Position numbers and translations under genes: made by a program. The notes under the pieces are model-generated. The model was given only the letters and a program-made list of their open reading frames with translations. It had not been told where the DNA came from and made no database searches. Shown piece after piece: positions 34,845-37,023 of a stretch of 37,023 nucleotides of DNA. The stretch is taken from assembly GCA_945861065.1 (NCBI GenBank), contig CAMASI010000044.1:1-37023 (forward strand). The letters run 5' to 3'. This DNA is from Klebsiella pneumoniae (GTDB taxonomy: Bacteria; Myxococcota_A; UBA796; GCA-2862545). Position 1 is the first letter of the stretch. Each line of letters opens with the position of its first letter.

Positions 34845-35969
34845 GTGCGAATCCTCATGCTCGTGGCACCAGCCACCCTGGCAGCCTGTACCTGCAATCC
34901 CGAATCGGTCTTTCCTGACCTCGACTTTTTCAGCGACGGCAGCCCGGAGCCCGAGGTGTGGGGCAGCTACCTGTCTATGCGCGCCACACCTGACGGCGGC
35001 CGCTTGGCACTCGCCTACTCCGCAACAGACGATACGGCGGTTGGCTTTGCCGTCGGGACACCCCAAGAGGACGGCACGTTGTCCTGGGTTCACGAACGTG
35101 TCGACGGCTGGGCCGAAGGCGGCGTGGACCTCACGGACGTCGGCAAGTACACGTCGCTGGCGATCGATGGCGATGGGATCGCGTGGATCGCCTACACGCA
35201 CCTGGAACTCGGCGGGCTGCTGGTTGCAAAACGCGTGGCGCCAGGGGTCTGGACGTCTGCGACCGTGGATCCCGATGGTGGATCGTTTGCGAGCCTCGAC
35301 ATCGGGGTGACCGGACTGCCGATAGCGGCCCATGTGGACGTAGCGGGCGGTGCCGTGCGCCTTTCGCGGATGTCGGCGGACGGCACTTGGGCGAACACCG
35401 TGGTGTACACCGGAACGGCGGGTACGACGGTCACCGCGTCAGGAAGCATCGAGCCTACCGAGGCGTCGGTTGGCTACACGCGGTTGACCGTGATCGACGG
35501 CGCTGAATGGCTGGCATTTGCCGACCTCGGCACGGCCACGACCCACCTAGCGGACGTGACCACGACGTTCAACGATACAATCGTGGACGACCAGGGCGCG
35601 GGCACGTTCCCCTCCCTCTCGTCCGTAGACGGGACACTGCGTCTCGTGTCGTACGACGCAGGCAATGACCAGCTCAAACTGTCCACACGAACCGGCGGAA
35701 GTTGGTCGACCGAAGTGGTAGACAGCGGAGATCATCGCGGCGCGGATCCCGAACTGGTCCTGCTCGGCGACGAACTGGCTATCGTCTACCAAGACGGTCG
35801 GGGTTCCGACCTCGTCCTGGCGCGCGCGACCACGGGCTGGACCGTCGAGACGCTGTCGGGCGCGGATGGGGCAGTTGGATTCCACAACGAGGTCGTGAAA
35901 CTAGGCGCAACAGCCTGGGTCGCGACCTATGACTACACCAACCATGTGCCCATCTTCCTGACGCTTTGA
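34845..35969 (+). CDS. Secreted propeller-like lipoprotein
   Basis: A 374-residue exported protein with GTG start 34845 after a GGAGG site (34837-34841). The signal MRILMLVAPATLAACTC has a lipobox Cys. The mature part contains several degenerate blocks of about 50 residues with Asp/Gly turns and aromatic strands (for example SLAIDGDGIAWIAYTH and LSSVDGTLRLVSYDAG). These resemble sialidase/BNR-like beta-propeller blades. I do not recognise a named family. The stop overlaps the TTG start of the following gene (TTGA). Confidence 0.72.
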   Translation: MRILMLVAPATLAACTCNPESVFPDLDFFSDGSPEPEVWGSYLSMRATPDGGRLALAYSATDDTAVGFAVGTPQEDGTLSWVHERVDGWAEGGVDLTDVGKYTSLAIDGDGIAWIAYTHLELGGLLVAKRVAPGVWTSATVDPDGGSFASLDIGVTGLPIAAHVDVAGGAVRLSRMSADGTWANTVVYTGTAGTTVTASGSIEPTEASVGYTRLTVIDGAEWLAFADLGTATTHLADVTTTFNDTIVDDQGAGTFPSLSSVDGTLRLVSYDAGNDQLKLSTRTGGSWSTEVVDSGDHRGADPELVLLGDELAIVYQDGRGSDLVLARATTGWTVETLSGADGAVGFHNEVVKLGATAWVATYDYTNHVPIFLTL

Positions 35970-36802
35970 TTGGGCTAATCCTGGGGTCCGCCGGTGCGCT
36001 CGCTGGCGTCGTTGTGGTGGACATGTTGGATGTCGGCCAAGGCGACGCCATCCTCATCCAAGGCGGCGGCAAATTCGTCCTGATTGATGCCGGGGACCGA
36101 GGAACCAACACCGTGACGCAGCTCAAGCAGCTGGGTGTCACACGCCTCGATCTCGTCGTCGCCACGCATCCACATGCCGATCACATCGGCGAAATGGCCG
36201 ACGTTCTTCGTACCTTTTCCATCGGTTTGTACCTGGACAGCGGCCTGACGCATACCACCAGCGTGTACGCTGAGGTCAACGCCGTCCTGACCGAGAAGAA
36301 AATTCCGCGCAAGGTGGCCGTCACCGGCACCTCCATCTCACTCGGTTCCGAGGCCAAAATTTCAGTTCTGTTTCCCGGGCCCTCGCCGCTGACAGGCACG
36401 CGTTCCGACCTCAACAGCAATTCCGTGTGCGTGCTGCTCACCCACGAGGACAACACGTTCCTGTTCACGGGCGACGCCGAGGAGCCCACCGAATACGCGC
36501 TCCTGCAGGCTGGCCTTCAAGACGTCGACTTGCTCAAGGTGGCGCATCACGGTTCCCCGTACAGCACAACCGCAAAGTTTCTGGCGGTTGCGGACCCTGA
36601 ATGGGGCCTAATCAGTGTGGGCGCCGACAACCGCTACCACCACCCGTCTCCTGACACGATTCGCCGCCTACAATCGGTCGGGGCCGCCGTTTACCGCACT
36701 GACACTAGCGGAAACCTGCGGGTCATCTCCGATGGCGAGCAGATCGAAATCCTTGAAGGCTCGCTCGCCGAGTTGATCCGAATTCCCATCCTGCAGAGGT
36801 GA
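35966..36802 (+). CDS. ComEC-like metallo-beta-lactamase-fold hydrolase
   Basis: A 278-residue MBL-fold protein resembling the soluble C-terminal domain of ComEC/Rec2, without the competence membrane domain. LDVGQGDAILIQ is at 21-32, and metal ligands THPHADH include His68, His70, Asp72 and His73. TGDAEEPTE and VAHHGSPYST follow near 170-195. The N-terminus (MIGLILGSAGALAG) looks like a signal or membrane anchor, suggesting an extracytoplasmic location. The start is TTG overlapping the previous stop (TTGA). ComEC-like stand-alone proteins may act as nucleases or phosphodiesterases; activity here is unknown. A DUF3006 gene follows after three bases. Confidence 0.88.
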   Translation: MIGLILGSAGALAGVVVVDMLDVGQGDAILIQGGGKFVLIDAGDRGTNTVTQLKQLGVTRLDLVVATHPHADHIGEMADVLRTFSIGLYLDSGLTHTTSVYAEVNAVLTEKKIPRKVAVTGTSISLGSEAKISVLFPGPSPLTGTRSDLNSNSVCVLLTHEDNTFLFTGDAEEPTEYALLQAGLQDVDLLKVAHHGSPYSTTAKFLAVADPEWGLISVGADNRYHHPSPDTIRRLQSVGAAVYRTDTSGNLRVISDGEQIEILEGSLAELIRIPILQR

Positions 36803-36805
36803 GTC

Positions 36806-37012
36806 GTGAAGAAGAAAGGAATCGACGCTGTTGTCGATCGGTTTGAGGGCGATTGGGCCGTGTTGGAGGTCGGAAAACACGGCGTGGATTGGCCTATCGA
36901 TTCACTTCCCGACGGCACGCGCGAAGGCAGCCGACTTCGGCTCACCGTCGTGTCCCATCCCGACGCGCCGGACGCGCCGAAGGCGACCGGTCCCGAGGAC
37001 ATCAACCTGTAG
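36806..37012 (+). CDS. DUF3006 family protein
   Basis: A 68-residue protein with GTG start 36806 and a GAGGTGAG site just upstream. The sequence AVVDRFEGDWAVLEV at 8-22 is the hallmark of DUF3006, a small beta-rich family often found next to ComEC-like MBL proteins. The same pairing is seen here with a three-base gap. The function is unknown; a partner or regulatory subunit of the hydrolase is a fair guess from synteny. It closes the + strand train, and the window ends 11 bases later. Confidence 0.85.
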   Translation: MKKKGIDAVVDRFEGDWAVLEVGKHGVDWPIDSLPDGTREGSRLRLTVVSHPDAPDAPKATGPEDINL

Positions 37013-37023
37013 CACCGCTCTAG

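Overview
The window is GC-rich, gene-dense DNA (no gap over about 150 bases) with strong coding bias and many overlapping stop/start codons (ATGA, GTGA, TTGA, TGATG). The gene content suggests a Gram-negative, aerobically respiring bacterium of the former Deltaproteobacteria, most likely a Myxococcota relative. The pointers are a Hanks-type Ser/Thr kinase, many lipoproteins with a lipobox cysteine, an RCC1-like Cys-repeat lipoprotein, an ECF sigma/FecR pair and an aa3-type oxidase operon with stand-alone cytochromes c. This is inference from gene content, not a phylogenetic placement. I see no rRNA, tRNA, CRISPR array, phage gene or insertion sequence.

Layout. (1) 1-6.8 kb, envelope and signalling: a tail-anchored Ser/Thr kinase, a small membrane protein, a YdbS/YdbT-like PH-domain pair, then a + strand run of a secreted protein, an ECF sigma factor, a FecR-like membrane protein and a 42-residue membrane peptide. 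(2) 6.8-15.8 kb, a reductive pyrimidine catabolic island: preA and preT, a CodA-type cytosine deaminase on the opposite strand, and a four-gene operon of beta-ureidopropionase, dihydropyrimidinase, malonate/methylmalonate-semialdehyde dehydrogenase and an omega-amino-acid aminotransferase. Together these can take cytosine to uracil, dihydrouracil, N-carbamoyl-beta-alanine, beta-alanine, malonate semialdehyde and acetyl-CoA; the thymine branch would end in propionyl-CoA. No transporter or regulator is visible in the island. (3) 15.8-24.3 kb, a haem-copper oxidase island: hemE, a membrane protein, a dihaem cytochrome c lipoprotein, a 36-residue membrane peptide, ctaC, ctaD, ctaE, ctaF, a second ctaE-like gene, a small CxxC membrane protein and a monohaem cytochrome c lipoprotein. 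Divergent from hemE are a secreted protein and a SURF1-like assembly factor. (4) 24.3-27.6 kb, minus strand: MAPEG protein, small lipoprotein, short-chain dehydrogenase and a 14-repeat RCC1-like lipoprotein. (5) 27.7-37.0 kb, a tight + strand train: P5C dehydrogenase, two small membrane proteins, both subunits of a methylcrotonyl-CoA-type carboxylase, a 45-residue very basic protein, an amidohydrolase, a secreted propeller-like lipoprotein, a ComEC-like metallo-beta-lactamase-fold protein and a DUF3006 protein.

The main biological story is two complete modules, pyrimidine degradation and terminal oxidase with its electron donors and assembly factors, lying side by side. The least-described parts are the tiny genes (42, 36 and 45 residues), the RNA or DNA hairpins over translation starts, and the Cys-paired repeat lipoprotein.
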